29,240 nt of DNA from a virus. The position numbers and the translations under genes were made by a program. The notes below the pieces were generated by a model. The model was not told where the DNA came from. It saw only the letters and a program-made list of their open reading frames with translations, and ran no database searches. This document shows, piece by piece, positions 21,559 through 28,755 of the stretch. The stretch lies in IMG/VR virus record IMGVR_UViG_3300009001_000063, positions 1-29,240 of that record. One strand, given 5' to 3'. Position 1 is the stretch's first letter, and each line of letters opens with the position of its first letter.

Positions 21559-22083
21559 ATGGCTTGTAATTTATCAACTGGTCGTGCTTTATCGTGTAAT
21601 GATAGCGTAGGAGGTATCAAGTCTGTATACTTTGCTGAATATGGAACTATGGGAACTCTTGGAGTTACTGCTGGAGAGGTTACTACTTTTGGTGGTACTC
21701 CAGACTTCTATGAGTTTGAGGTAAGAGGAGGAAACTCTAGCCTAGAGCAAACTATCACAGGATCGAGAGAGAACGGAACAGTATTTTATGATCAAACTCT
21801 AAATGTAACTTTGCAAAAATTAGATTTGCTTACACAGGAAGAGGTAGTGAAAATAGCTAAGGCTAGACCTCACGTTGTAGTTAAGACTTTCAATGATGAG
21901 TATTTAATGATTGGAGCAGTACACGGAGCAGATTTGACTGGAGGTACTATTGTAACTGGAGCGGCAATGGGCGATTTAACAGGGTTTACTTTGACTTTAG
22001 CTGGTCAAGAGACTCTACCAGCTTACTTTGTAGATAGCAGTGCTTTTGAGGCGTTAATTGACTCTACAAAGATTAATCCATAA
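21559..22083 (+). CDS. Major tail (tube) protein
   Basis: The 174-residue beta-rich protein starts MACNLSTGRALSCNDSVGGI, followed by KSVYFAEYG. It carries a central TITGSRENGTVFYDQTLNVT segment and FTLTLAGQE near the end. I associate this N-terminus (MAC...GR...C-x-D-x-VGGI-K-x-VYF) with major tail tube proteins of Bacteroidota siphoviruses. It is set apart by its own terminator, as befits an abundant protein. It lies between the capsid and portal genes rather than beside the tail chaperone, which is unusual. Confidence 0.75.
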   Translation: MACNLSTGRALSCNDSVGGIKSVYFAEYGTMGTLGVTAGEVTTFGGTPDFYEFEVRGGNSSLEQTITGSRENGTVFYDQTLNVTLQKLDLLTQEEVVKIAKARPHVVVKTFNDEYLMIGAVHGADLTGGTIVTGAAMGDLTGFTLTLAGQETLPAYFVDSSAFEALIDSTKINP

Positions 22084-22102
22084 TAATATTAATGGTTATG
22101 TA

Positions 22103-22134
22103 AGAGGAGTACTTTATAGTACCTCTTTTTTTTT
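22103..22134 (+). terminator. Rho-independent terminator after major tail gene
   Basis: AGAGG and TACT (22103-22113, with an AG bulge) pair with AGTA and CCTCT (22118-22126) around TTAT, followed by a long T run to 22134. Together with the terminator at 21506 it isolates the capsid and tail-tube messages from the portal operon. Confidence 0.85.
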
Positions 22135-22138
22135 GCAC

Positions 22139-22167
22139 AAATTTTAGTAATAGTACGTTATATTAGT
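22139..22167 (+). promoter_or_regulatory. CGTTAT-class late promoter before portal operon
   Basis: CGTTATATTA (22156-22165) has its C 12 bases before ATG 22168. AAA begins at 22139, 17 bases before the C, after CAC. It follows immediately after a terminator, exactly where a new promoter is required to express the structural protein, portal and adaptor genes. This is the strongest positional support for the class. Confidence 0.7.
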
Positions 22168-22524
22168 ATGAAGATTATAGGTACAGGAGGAACTAAGACT
22201 TTTAAAGTAATACCTAGACAGTATGTAGATGGTCAGATAGAAATAAAACTGACTAATGAAAGTACTGGAGGGGTAGTAACTGTATCAGCTACTGCTACAA
22301 CAGACCACGATTATATGAGTTTTGAAGCTGTTTTTGGTACACTAAAAAAGGATGTATACTATACTATGGATGTATTACTTTTTGGTACTAGTACAGTGAT
22401 ATATAAAGATAAAGTATTTTGTACAGATCAAACTGTAGACCAGTCTAATAATGACTACTATACAGTAAATGAAAATGAATACACTACAGAGGATAGTTAT
22501 GATAATGATTATATAATAATATGA
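22168..22524 (+). CDS. Small structural protein (118 aa)
   Basis: The 118-residue protein is beta-rich in its first 85 residues (KTFKVIPRQYVDGQIEIKLT, then GVVTVSATATTDHDY), resembling an immunoglobulin-like or neck-type domain. The end is acidic and Tyr/Asn/Asp-rich (NEYTTEDSYDNDYIII). I associate this ending with short proteins near portal genes in Bacteroidota phages. It is the first gene of the portal operon and overlaps the portal start by four bases. A head-tail joining or decoration role is inferred. Confidence 0.55.
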   Translation: MKIIGTGGTKTFKVIPRQYVDGQIEIKLTNESTGGVVTVSATATTDHDYMSFEAVFGTLKKDVYYTMDVLLFGTSTVIYKDKVFCTDQTVDQSNNDYYTVNENEYTTEDSYDNDYIII

Positions 22525-24317
22525 GTATAAAAATCGTAAATTTAAGCACTTACACTACTCCAGAGATTAAGGAGCATAAGAATGATATGTGGGTGTCATA
22601 TGGTATAGATAATAATTACTACCAGTTTTTAATAGATAGGTATAATGGAAGTCCTACTAACAATGCCTGTATCAATGGAATTAGCCAATTAATATTTGGT
22701 AAGGGGTTAGATGCTACAGATAGCAGTCAGAAGCCTAATGAGTATGCACAAATGAAGTCTTTATTTAAAGATAGCTGTGTCAGAAAATTATCTTATGATC
22801 TAAAACTTATGGGACAGTGTGCTATGCAAGTTATTTATAACTCTAATCACACTAAAATAGTAGAGGTAGCTCACTTTCCTATAGAGACTCTTAGAGTAGG
22901 TAAAGCTAATGAGGAGGGAGATATAGACTCTTACTATTATATGGCGGACTGGTCTGAGGCTAAACCTAATGATGAGCCAGAGAGATTTAGTGCTTTTGGT
23001 ACTTCTAGTGATGAGATAGAGATTTACTGTGTTAAGCCTTATAGAGCTGGGTATTATTACTATTCTCCTGTAGACTATCAAGGAGGTATACAATATGCTG
23101 AGTTAGAAGAGGAGATAGCTAACTATCATCTTAACAATATTATGAATGGTTTGAGTCCATCGATGATGATATCGTTTAATAATGGTACTCCAGATGAAGA
23201 GACTCAAGAGATGATTGAGAATAAGATTAGAGATAAGTTTTCTGGAAGCTCTAATAGTGGGAAGTTTATCCTCGCTTTCAACGACTCTAAAGAGAATGAA
23301 GCTTCAATAGAGCCTGTACAATTAAGTGATGCTCATCAGCAGTATCAGTTTTTAAGTGAGGAGTCTATGCAGAAAGTTATGGTATCTCACAGGATTATCT
23401 CTCCTATGCTTTTAGGAATTAAAGATAAGACAGGATTAGGGAATAACGCTGATGAATTGGCTACAGCTTCTATCCTTATGGATAACACTGTAATTAAACC
23501 CTTTCAAGACCTTTTAATAGGTGCTTTTGAGGATATACTATCCTTTAATGATATCGTGCTTAATTTGTACTTTAAAACGCTACAGCCACTAGAATTTACA
23601 GACCTAGACAATGCTATGACTAAAGAGCAAGTAGAGGAAGAGACAGGGCAAAAGTTAAATACTCACTTAAAAGCTCCTTGCTGGGATGGATATGAGCAAA
23701 TAGGTACTAAGATTAAAGATGGTAAAGAAGTACCGAACTGTGTACCTCTAGAGGAGATAGACAGAATGAAAGAAGACTTATATGAGGCTTTAGAGAATAT
23801 AGAGGATGAGGACTTATCTGACTATGAGCTGATAGATGAGAGACCAGCTAATGAGTATGATGACCTTATACATAAAACTCTAAACTTTGCTAGTGTTGTA
23901 TCTAGCAGTCCTAATAAAGTTAGTGAGCAAGATACTAGTATTTTAAAGATTAGATATAAGTATACTGCTGGTAGGAGTACTGCTGGAGAGAGTAGAGACT
24001 TCTGCAAAAAGATGTTATCTGCTAATAAGGTATACAGAAAGGAAGATTTAGATAAAGAAAGTAGTGATAATAGTGAGTTAGCGGCAAAGGGAGAGTCTAC
24101 GTATAATATTTGGCTTTATAAGGGCGGTGTAAACTGTAGCCACTACTGGATGAGACAGACTTATCTAAGAAAGAATAATGAGAGAATATCTGTAGGAGAA
24201 GCTAGAGCTAAGATTATGGAGTTAGATCCTAGCCTTAGAAGTGAAGCTAAAATTCCTACTAATGAGCCAGAGGTCGCACAGATAGCCTCTGCTAGAAATA
24301 ACTATTGGAGAAAATAA
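22521..24317 (+). CDS. Portal protein with extra C-terminal domain
   Basis: Residues 1-about 360 look like a portal. They include IDRYNGSPTNNACINGISQL near the N-terminus, a stem-region SHRIISPMLLGIKDKTGLG near 291-309, and TASILMDNTVIKPFQDLLIG. The portal forms the dodecameric DNA gate at the capsid vertex. A middle segment (CWDGYEQIGTKIKDGKEVPN) leads to a second domain (about 455-598) containing RDFCKKMLSANKVYRKEDL, WLYKGGVNCSHYWMR and EARAKIMELDPSLRSEAK. At 598 residues it is longer than many siphovirus portals (about 400-500). The tail domain's role is unknown. Confidence 0.82.
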   Translation: MSIKIVNLSTYTTPEIKEHKNDMWVSYGIDNNYYQFLIDRYNGSPTNNACINGISQLIFGKGLDATDSSQKPNEYAQMKSLFKDSCVRKLSYDLKLMGQCAMQVIYNSNHTKIVEVAHFPIETLRVGKANEEGDIDSYYYMADWSEAKPNDEPERFSAFGTSSDEIEIYCVKPYRAGYYYYSPVDYQGGIQYAELEEEIANYHLNNIMNGLSPSMMISFNNGTPDEETQEMIENKIRDKFSGSSNSGKFILAFNDSKENEASIEPVQLSDAHQQYQFLSEESMQKVMVSHRIISPMLLGIKDKTGLGNNADELATASILMDNTVIKPFQDLLIGAFEDILSFNDIVLNLYFKTLQPLEFTDLDNAMTKEQVEEETGQKLNTHLKAPCWDGYEQIGTKIKDGKEVPNCVPLEEIDRMKEDLYEALENIEDEDLSDYELIDERPANEYDDLIHKTLNFASVVSSSPNKVSEQDTSILKIRYKYTAGRSTAGESRDFCKKMLSANKVYRKEDLDKESSDNSELAAKGESTYNIWLYKGGVNCSHYWMRQTYLRKNNERISVGEARAKIMELDPSLRSEAKIPTNEPEVAQIASARNNYWRK

Positions 24318-24318
24318 T

Positions 24319-24819
24319 ATGGCTACAGTACTATTTATAAAAAGGTCGGATATAGTAAAAAACAGTATCATTGATGGTAATGTAGATACTGATAAGTTTA
24401 TTTATTTCGTGAAAATCGCACAGCAGATGCACGTACAGAATTACTTAGGTACTAAGCTCTATGATAAGATTACTAATGATATAGCTTCTGATACTTTAAG
24501 TGGAGATTATTTAAACATAGTTAATGAGTATATACAGCCTATGCTTATACACTTTGCTATGGTAGACTATTTGCCTTTTGCTAGTTATGAGCTAAAGAAT
24601 GGAGGACTAATGAAGCACACCTCAGAGAATAGCCAAAATGCTACTAAAGATGAGGTAGACTTTTTAGTACAGAAACACAGAAATTTCGCTGATTTCTATA
24701 CTAGAAGATTTATAGACTATATGTGCTTTAATAATGCTTTATTCCCAGAATATAACTCTAACCAGAATGATGATATGTATCCAGATAAAGAGGCAAACTG
24801 GGTAGGATGGGTTTTATAA
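24319..24819 (+). CDS. Head-tail adaptor (DUF6712-like)
   Basis: The 166-residue protein starts just after the portal. It shows the DUF6712-type pattern: LFIKRSDIVKNSIIDGNVDT, then DKFIYFVKIAQQMHVQNYLG, then TKLYDKI and a helical end with Tyr- and Phe-rich segments (FADFYTRRFIDYMCFNN). Such helical adaptors dock on the portal ring to form the head completion interface. Position directly after the portal fits this role. Confidence 0.75.
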   Translation: MATVLFIKRSDIVKNSIIDGNVDTDKFIYFVKIAQQMHVQNYLGTKLYDKITNDIASDTLSGDYLNIVNEYIQPMLIHFAMVDYLPFASYELKNGGLMKHTSENSQNATKDEVDFLVQKHRNFADFYTRRFIDYMCFNNALFPEYNSNQNDDMYPDKEANWVGWVL

Positions 24820-24820
24820 T

Positions 24821-24895
24821 ATGGAGTATAAAATAAAGAAAGAGAATCTAAAAAAGATTATTAAGTACATTAAGAAAAAAAAGACTAAGAAATGA
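24821..24895 (+). CDS. Lysine-rich micropeptide (24 aa)
   Basis: ATG 24821 follows the adaptor stop by one base. The 24-codon frame ends at TGA 24893-24895, overlapping the next ATG at 24892. Half of its residues are lysine (MEYKIKKENLKKIIKYIKKK), giving a basic amphipathic helix. It may be a real coupled micro-gene or only a translational bridge. The support is its exact linkage to both neighbours. Confidence 0.45.
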   Translation: MEYKIKKENLKKIIKYIKKKKTKK

Positions 24896-24981
24896 GTTAC
24901 GGAAGCATATATACTAGTACTTGGTGGGGTTATGTAGAGGAGAATGGCTATGGTGGAATTTATTATAATCTTACTGTATGA
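24892..24981 (+). CDS. Small glycine/aromatic protein (29 aa)
   Basis: The 29-codon frame (MSYGSIYTSTWWGYVEENGY, then GGIYYNLTV) is ATGA-linked upstream and overlaps the next ATG at 24978. Very similar short proteins with a GSIY-x-x-TWWG start are, as I recall, found between adaptor and tail-tip genes of other Bacteroidota phages. The function is unknown. Confidence 0.6.
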   Translation: MSYGSIYTSTWWGYVEENGYGGIYYNLTV

Positions 24982-25433
24982 TAACTAAAATAGCATCAGC
25001 TAAACATAGTTTTAAGATAAACAAACAGAAGTCTGTACACAAAGATAAACTTGTAGTCAATTGGAGACATTATCATAGTGGTACTTCTACTTATACTATG
25101 TATGATACAGGAATGACTACAGCGTTTCCTTATGCTTATGGTACTATCCCTGTACCTTTTGATTGCTATGTTTCTAGTGTTACAATGACTGCAAACAAAT
25201 ATAGTAGCTATGGTACACCTACAGGAACAAGTGGAACTGTATATATATATAAGGGTTTAAATACTTTAGTTACTTCTAAAACACTAAGCTATACTGCAAG
25301 TCAAGGAATGGTATTAACATTTGATTTTGGTACTACTGCTCCTATTGATGCAGATGATAAAATTACTTTAAGATGGTATGCTAACGGAATTTGGAGGTAT
25401 ATGAATAGTACAACAATATTAACAGAAAGATAA
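24978..25433 (+). CDS. Putative tail-tip/receptor-binding accessory protein (151 aa)
   Basis: The 151-residue protein has a short basic N-terminus (KIASAKHSFKINKQKSVHKD). It is then beta-rich with many Thr/Tyr/Gly residues (GTIPVPFDCYVSSVTMTANK, then GTVYIYKGLNTLV and MVLTFDFGTTAPI). This looks like a jelly-roll or beta-sandwich tip domain. It shares one base with the large receptor-binding gene that follows. Its base composition begins to shift toward that of the following region. Confidence 0.55.
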   Translation: MITKIASAKHSFKINKQKSVHKDKLVVNWRHYHSGTSTYTMYDTGMTTAFPYAYGTIPVPFDCYVSSVTMTANKYSSYGTPTGTSGTVYIYKGLNTLVTSKTLSYTASQGMVLTFDFGTTAPIDADDKITLRWYANGIWRYMNSTTILTER

Positions 25434-27211
25434 TGAGTAAACCTAAATTAGCACTAATACCAAGCGGATATAAAAGTGGTAAAGTATATTCTATTTTGCC
25501 TAATGATGCTACAGGAGATTTTGACTTTACAAGACAGTCAATAGGTACAAGAGTACGCAAAGATGGTTTAATAGAGGAAGCTAAAACAAGTGGCAGTATT
25601 ACTAATTTACAGCCAAGAAGTGAGGAGTTTGATAATTCTGTTTGGATAAAAACAAGAACAACAATAACCGCAGATCAAGAACTTGCACCAAACGGAACAA
25701 ACACAGCAGATAAATTAACAGGCGATGGCACAGGAACTTCTTATGTTTATGACGCTTTAAATTTTACTGCAAGTCAAAAATATACTATTTCAATATATGT
25801 AAAACCAATAAACGTTACAACGTTTTCAATACAAAAATTTTCAGGAGGATTTGGTGTAGCTTTTTTTGATTTAAGTACAGGTACAATAAGTTCTGCACCG
25901 ACAGGTACAATGTCAAACCCAATTATTGAAAGTTTGCCAAATGGTTGGTTTAGATGTAGCGCAGAACATATACCGACAGCAACAGGGACACAAAATTATG
26001 GATTTGGGATACAAGATTATAACGGAGACCAATTTTATATTTGGGGTGCTATGGTTAGTGAGGGTGCTTTATCTGACTACATAAAAACAGAGGGTGCAAC
26101 AGAAACTAAAAGAGTAGAAACCTTTACAGATGTACCAAGATTAGATTGGTTAAATAGCAACTGTCCAAGTTTACTTTTAGAAAGCCAACGTACAAACGCT
26201 TTTAAATATTCACAAGATTTTAGTAATAGTAATTGGACTAAAACCGATTTCACGATTTCTTCTAATCAAATAACCGCTCCTGATGGCACTTTAACTGCAA
26301 GTGAATTGTTTGAAACTTCTGCAACATCAGGTAAATTTTTACATCAAAATACAAGTGTTGCAACGGGAAATGATTATACAGTTAGCTATTTTATTAAATA
26401 TCAAAATAAACAATATATTCAATTAACAGGTAGTACAGGTTTTAGTACGTCTTATGTAAACTTTGATATATTGAATGGCGAAATAGTAAGAAATTTAGAT
26501 AATGTTGATGCAAGAATAGAAGATTTTGGTAATGGTTGGTATAGAATTTCACTAACTTTAGAAGCAACAAGCACAACAAGTGGTAGAATTTTATTAGTAG
26601 GTATAAGGGCGGCAACTTCTTTTAGAGCAGAAAGTTATACAGGAGATACTTCAAATTCTTATTATATATGGGGAGGTCAAATGGAACAAGGAACATACCC
26701 TACAAGCTATATTAAAACAGAAGCAGGCGCAGTAACAAGATTAAAAGATGACTGCCACTTATTAAATCAAACTTTATTTACTGATTATCCTTTTACAGTT
26801 TATGCAAAGGCAAAAGTAGATAATTTTTCAAATGTTGCTTTTAGTCTTATTGATAGCGTTGCAAGTAATAAATATCTATCTATTCAATTTACTTCATCAT
26901 CACAAATAGGGGTTTTAAGGAGGGATGCTTCTAACAATGATAGTGATTATTATTCTTTTAGCTATTCAATAGGGGATACTTTAAAAATAGCTATTTCTTA
27001 TATTAATAATACATCATATAAATTATATGTAAATGGAACAGAATTAGCAGATATAACAAGCGGATTATCTATACCTTTTGACCATAATGATATTAGTTTA
27101 GGGCAATTTAGAATTGCAAGTGATACAGGCACACGAAACAGTATCGACGATTTTAGGGTTTTTGATTATACACTAACAGATGCAGAATTAACAGAATTAA
27201 CAACACTATGA
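25433..27211 (+). CDS. Receptor-binding/tail-fibre protein with duplicated CBM-like domains and LamG-like end
   Basis: The 592-residue protein starts with a segment I associate with Bacteroidota phage tip proteins (PKLALIPSGYKSGKVYSILP). Two related beta-sandwich domains follow, at about 55-230 and 260-435. Each begins EEFDNSVW or QDFSNSNW, includes NGW-(F/Y)-R, and ends Y-I-W-G-(A/G)-x-(M/V/Q)...Y-I-K-T-E. The last about 155 residues resemble a concanavalin/LamG-like domain (NNTSYKLYVNGTELADI, then SIDDFRVFDYTLTDAEL). These folds bind carbohydrates, so host-glycan binding is likely. CG-containing codons are much commoner here than in most of the genome, suggesting acquisition from elsewhere. 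Confidence 0.75.
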   Translation: MSKPKLALIPSGYKSGKVYSILPNDATGDFDFTRQSIGTRVRKDGLIEEAKTSGSITNLQPRSEEFDNSVWIKTRTTITADQELAPNGTNTADKLTGDGTGTSYVYDALNFTASQKYTISIYVKPINVTTFSIQKFSGGFGVAFFDLSTGTISSAPTGTMSNPIIESLPNGWFRCSAEHIPTATGTQNYGFGIQDYNGDQFYIWGAMVSEGALSDYIKTEGATETKRVETFTDVPRLDWLNSNCPSLLLESQRTNAFKYSQDFSNSNWTKTDFTISSNQITAPDGTLTASELFETSATSGKFLHQNTSVATGNDYTVSYFIKYQNKQYIQLTGSTGFSTSYVNFDILNGEIVRNLDNVDARIEDFGNGWYRISLTLEATSTTSGRILLVGIRAATSFRAESYTGDTSNSYYIWGGQMEQGTYPTSYIKTEAGAVTRLKDDCHLLNQTLFTDYPFTVYAKAKVDNFSNVAFSLIDSVASNKYLSIQFTSSSQIGVLRRDASNNDSDYYSFSYSIGDTLKIAISYINNTSYKLYVNGTELADITSGLSIPFDHNDISLGQFRIASDTGTRNSIDDFRVFDYTLTDAELTELTTL

Positions 27212-27540
27212 TAAAAGTAGGAAAATATATTTTTGATAGCGAGGCACAAGCTGAAACTAAAATAAAAGGTTTAGGAGTAGATACTGATGAAAATGGTAAT
27301 GAATACCCAACGCATAACCACGCAATAGTAAGACTTGGGCACGAAGTAATAGAAGAGGGTGAAACTGATGCAGATGGTAATGTAATTAAAGAAACTGTAT
27401 TGAGTGAAAAATACTTAATTGATGTAGTATGGAATGGAATAGAAGAGCATCCTTATGGTTGGAAGAGTTATGCAGTAACCCCAAGTGGAGAGCCTTTACA
27501 TAACTTTTATGGTGTAGATTATTTAGAAAATAAAATGTAA
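27208..27540 (+). CDS. Conserved tail-tip-associated protein (110 aa)
   Basis: The 110-residue protein overlaps the receptor-binding gene by four bases. It contains TDENGNEYPTHNHAIVRLGH in the middle and ends EEHPYGWKSYAVTPSGEPLH, then NFYGVDYLENKM. The P-T-H-x-H and HPYGWKSY segments are, as I recall, conserved in proteins next to tail-fibre genes in Bacteroidota phages. It may be a fibre chaperone or tip component. It shares the unusual base composition of the gene before it. Confidence 0.6.
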   Translation: MIKVGKYIFDSEAQAETKIKGLGVDTDENGNEYPTHNHAIVRLGHEVIEEGETDADGNVIKETVLSEKYLIDVVWNGIEEHPYGWKSYAVTPSGEPLHNFYGVDYLENKM

Positions 27541-27713
27541 TGAGTGTACAAGATTTGAGAATAGCTTTTTTTAATGCCATAAGTTTAGGGGTAAGTTTTA
27601 CTGCAATAGAAAATAGTCTAAAGATTATACTTTTACTTGCATCTATTATATATACTTTACAGAAGATATATGAAACTCATAAAAAGAAAAATGAAACTAA
27701 CAAAGAACTTTGA
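27540..27713 (+). CDS. Single-span membrane protein, holin candidate (57 aa)
   Basis: ATG 27540 overlaps the previous TAA as TAATG. The 57-codon frame ends at TGA 27711-27713. The start is MSVQDLRIAFFNAISLGVSF. A hydrophobic helix (about 28-40, KIILLLASIIYTL) is followed by a Lys-rich tail (KKKNETNKEL). Small membrane proteins like this beside an endolysin act as holins or regulators of lysis timing. It overlaps the endolysin start by 23 bases. Confidence 0.65.
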   Translation: MSVQDLRIAFFNAISLGVSFTAIENSLKIILLLASIIYTLQKIYETHKKKNETNKEL

Positions 27714-28071
27714 TCTAAAAGAGTTTGAGTGTAAGTGTGGATGTAAGATGCCTCTAGAGGTTTATGAGAATGTAATTAAACTAGCTGGAGAGTTACAGAA
27801 ACTAAGAACTTACTTAGATAGACCTATAAAAATAAATAGTGCTTACAGGTGTGAGTCTCATAATTATAAGTCTGGAGGATCTAAAACCTCACAGCATCTA
27901 CTAGGTAAAGCTAGTGATGTGGTAGTAGACAGTTTAAAACCAGCAGAAGTACATAGAATAGTAGAGGACTTAATAAGTATGGGAGAGATGCTACAGGGTG
28001 GTTTAGGTTTGTATGATACTTTTTTACATTACGATATAAGAAAGAGTAAAGCTCGTTGGGATGCCAGATAA
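27691..28071 (+). CDS. Endolysin, M15-family L,D/D,D-type peptidase
   Basis: The 126-residue zinc peptidase shows the M15_3 layout: INSAYRCESHNYKSGGSKTS, then SQHLLGKASDV with zinc ligands His69 and Asp76, and FLHYDIR with the third ligand His113. It cleaves peptide crosslinks in peptidoglycan to release progeny. I chose ATG 27691 because its upstream context is A-rich and the protein then starts MKLTKNFDLKEFECKCGC, as usual for the family. Earlier ATGs at 27637 and 27670 would only add residues encoded inside the membrane-protein gene. Confidence 0.88.
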   Translation: MKLTKNFDLKEFECKCGCKMPLEVYENVIKLAGELQKLRTYLDRPIKINSAYRCESHNYKSGGSKTSQHLLGKASDVVVDSLKPAEVHRIVEDLISMGEMLQGGLGLYDTFLHYDIRKSKARWDAR

Positions 28072-28546
28072 AAAGACTTATAAAGAAAGAAATGGTACTA
28101 CTAGAATAGGGGATGCTCTAAGATGGTTAGTAAAACAGGGGAAAGAAGTAGCTCCAGAGATACTAGATATAGCTGGTAATATAACTGGTATAGAACAATT
28201 AAAAGACCTAGCATCTAAAATAGAGGGAGATACTAAACTCTCTGAGACTGATAAGCAAATTCTACTAGAGGAGCTTAGGTATGATATGTTAGAGATGCAA
28301 GAGACTACTAAGAGATGGGTAGCTGATATGACTAGTGATAGCTGGTTAAGTAAAAATATAAGACCTCTAAGCCTCGCTTTTTTGACTCTTAGCCTCTTTG
28401 TATACATAATATTAGATAGTGCCTTAGATGGCTTTAAAATAGCTTCTGGGTGGATAGATTTACTATCTAGTTTACTGCTATTAGTTTATGGTGGCTATTT
28501 TGGTATGAGAAGTGCTGAAAAAATCACTAGGTACTGGAAAAAATAA
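28061..28546 (+). CDS. Holin-like protein (3TM holin family type)
   Basis: The 161-residue protein has a hydrophilic N-terminal half and then two or three membrane helices: about 107-120 (LAFLTLSLFVYIILDS) and about 130-150 (GWIDLLSSLLLLVYGGYFGM). It ends in basic RSAEKITRYWKK. The pattern R-P-L-S-...-Y-G-G-Y-F-G-M-R-S-A-E-K matches the 3TM holin group seen in phages and gene transfer agents. It overlaps the endolysin by 11 bases, completing the lysis cassette. Confidence 0.7.
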   Translation: MPDKKTYKERNGTTRIGDALRWLVKQGKEVAPEILDIAGNITGIEQLKDLASKIEGDTKLSETDKQILLEELRYDMLEMQETTKRWVADMTSDSWLSKNIRPLSLAFLTLSLFVYIILDSALDGFKIASGWIDLLSSLLLLVYGGYFGMRSAEKITRYWKK

Positions 28547-28570
28547 TTTCAAGTGGAAAACATATGATAT

Positions 28571-28690
28571 ACTATAGAGTATCTACTATATAGTATCTAC
28601 TATAGAGTTAATATATATATAATTTTCTATATAGTAATAGCTATATAGTATCTACTATAGAGTAGTATCTATATAGTACTATATAGTATA
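28571..28690. repeat. Iteron/palindrome array in AT-rich intergenic region
   Basis: AGTATCTACTATA occurs at 28578-28590, 28592-28604 (period 14) and 28647-28659, with a shorter copy at 28664. The palindrome CTATATAG occurs five times (28586, 28627, 28641, 28669, 28679), and the longer TACTATATAGTA occurs at 28584-28595 and 28677-28688. The whole 28547-28755 gap has no gene and is extremely AT-rich. It could be a replication origin, an operator array, or a bidirectional hairpin barrier. Confidence 0.8.
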
Positions 28691-28720
28691 GAATATAGAA
28701 TAACTTTTTTAATATCCTAA

Positions 28721-28751
28721 TTTATTTTTAAAAACTTTAGATTTACTTTTG
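28721..28751 (+). promoter_or_regulatory. Bacteroidota-type promoter of NinG-like gene
   Basis: TACTTTTG (28744-28751) is a perfect TAnnTTTG -7 element. TTTA (28721-28724) lies 19 bases upstream in place of TTTG. The ATG is at 28756, only five bases after the element, so the transcript would start at or just before the start codon. This would give a leaderless or nearly leaderless mRNA. Confidence 0.65.
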
Positions 28752-28755
28752 CGTT

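Noticed and set aside
27637-27690. Longer endolysin start at ATG 27637
   Set aside because: It would add a non-family N-terminus (MHLLYILYRR...) encoded within the upstream membrane-protein gene. ATG 27691 has an A-rich context and gives the usual family start.
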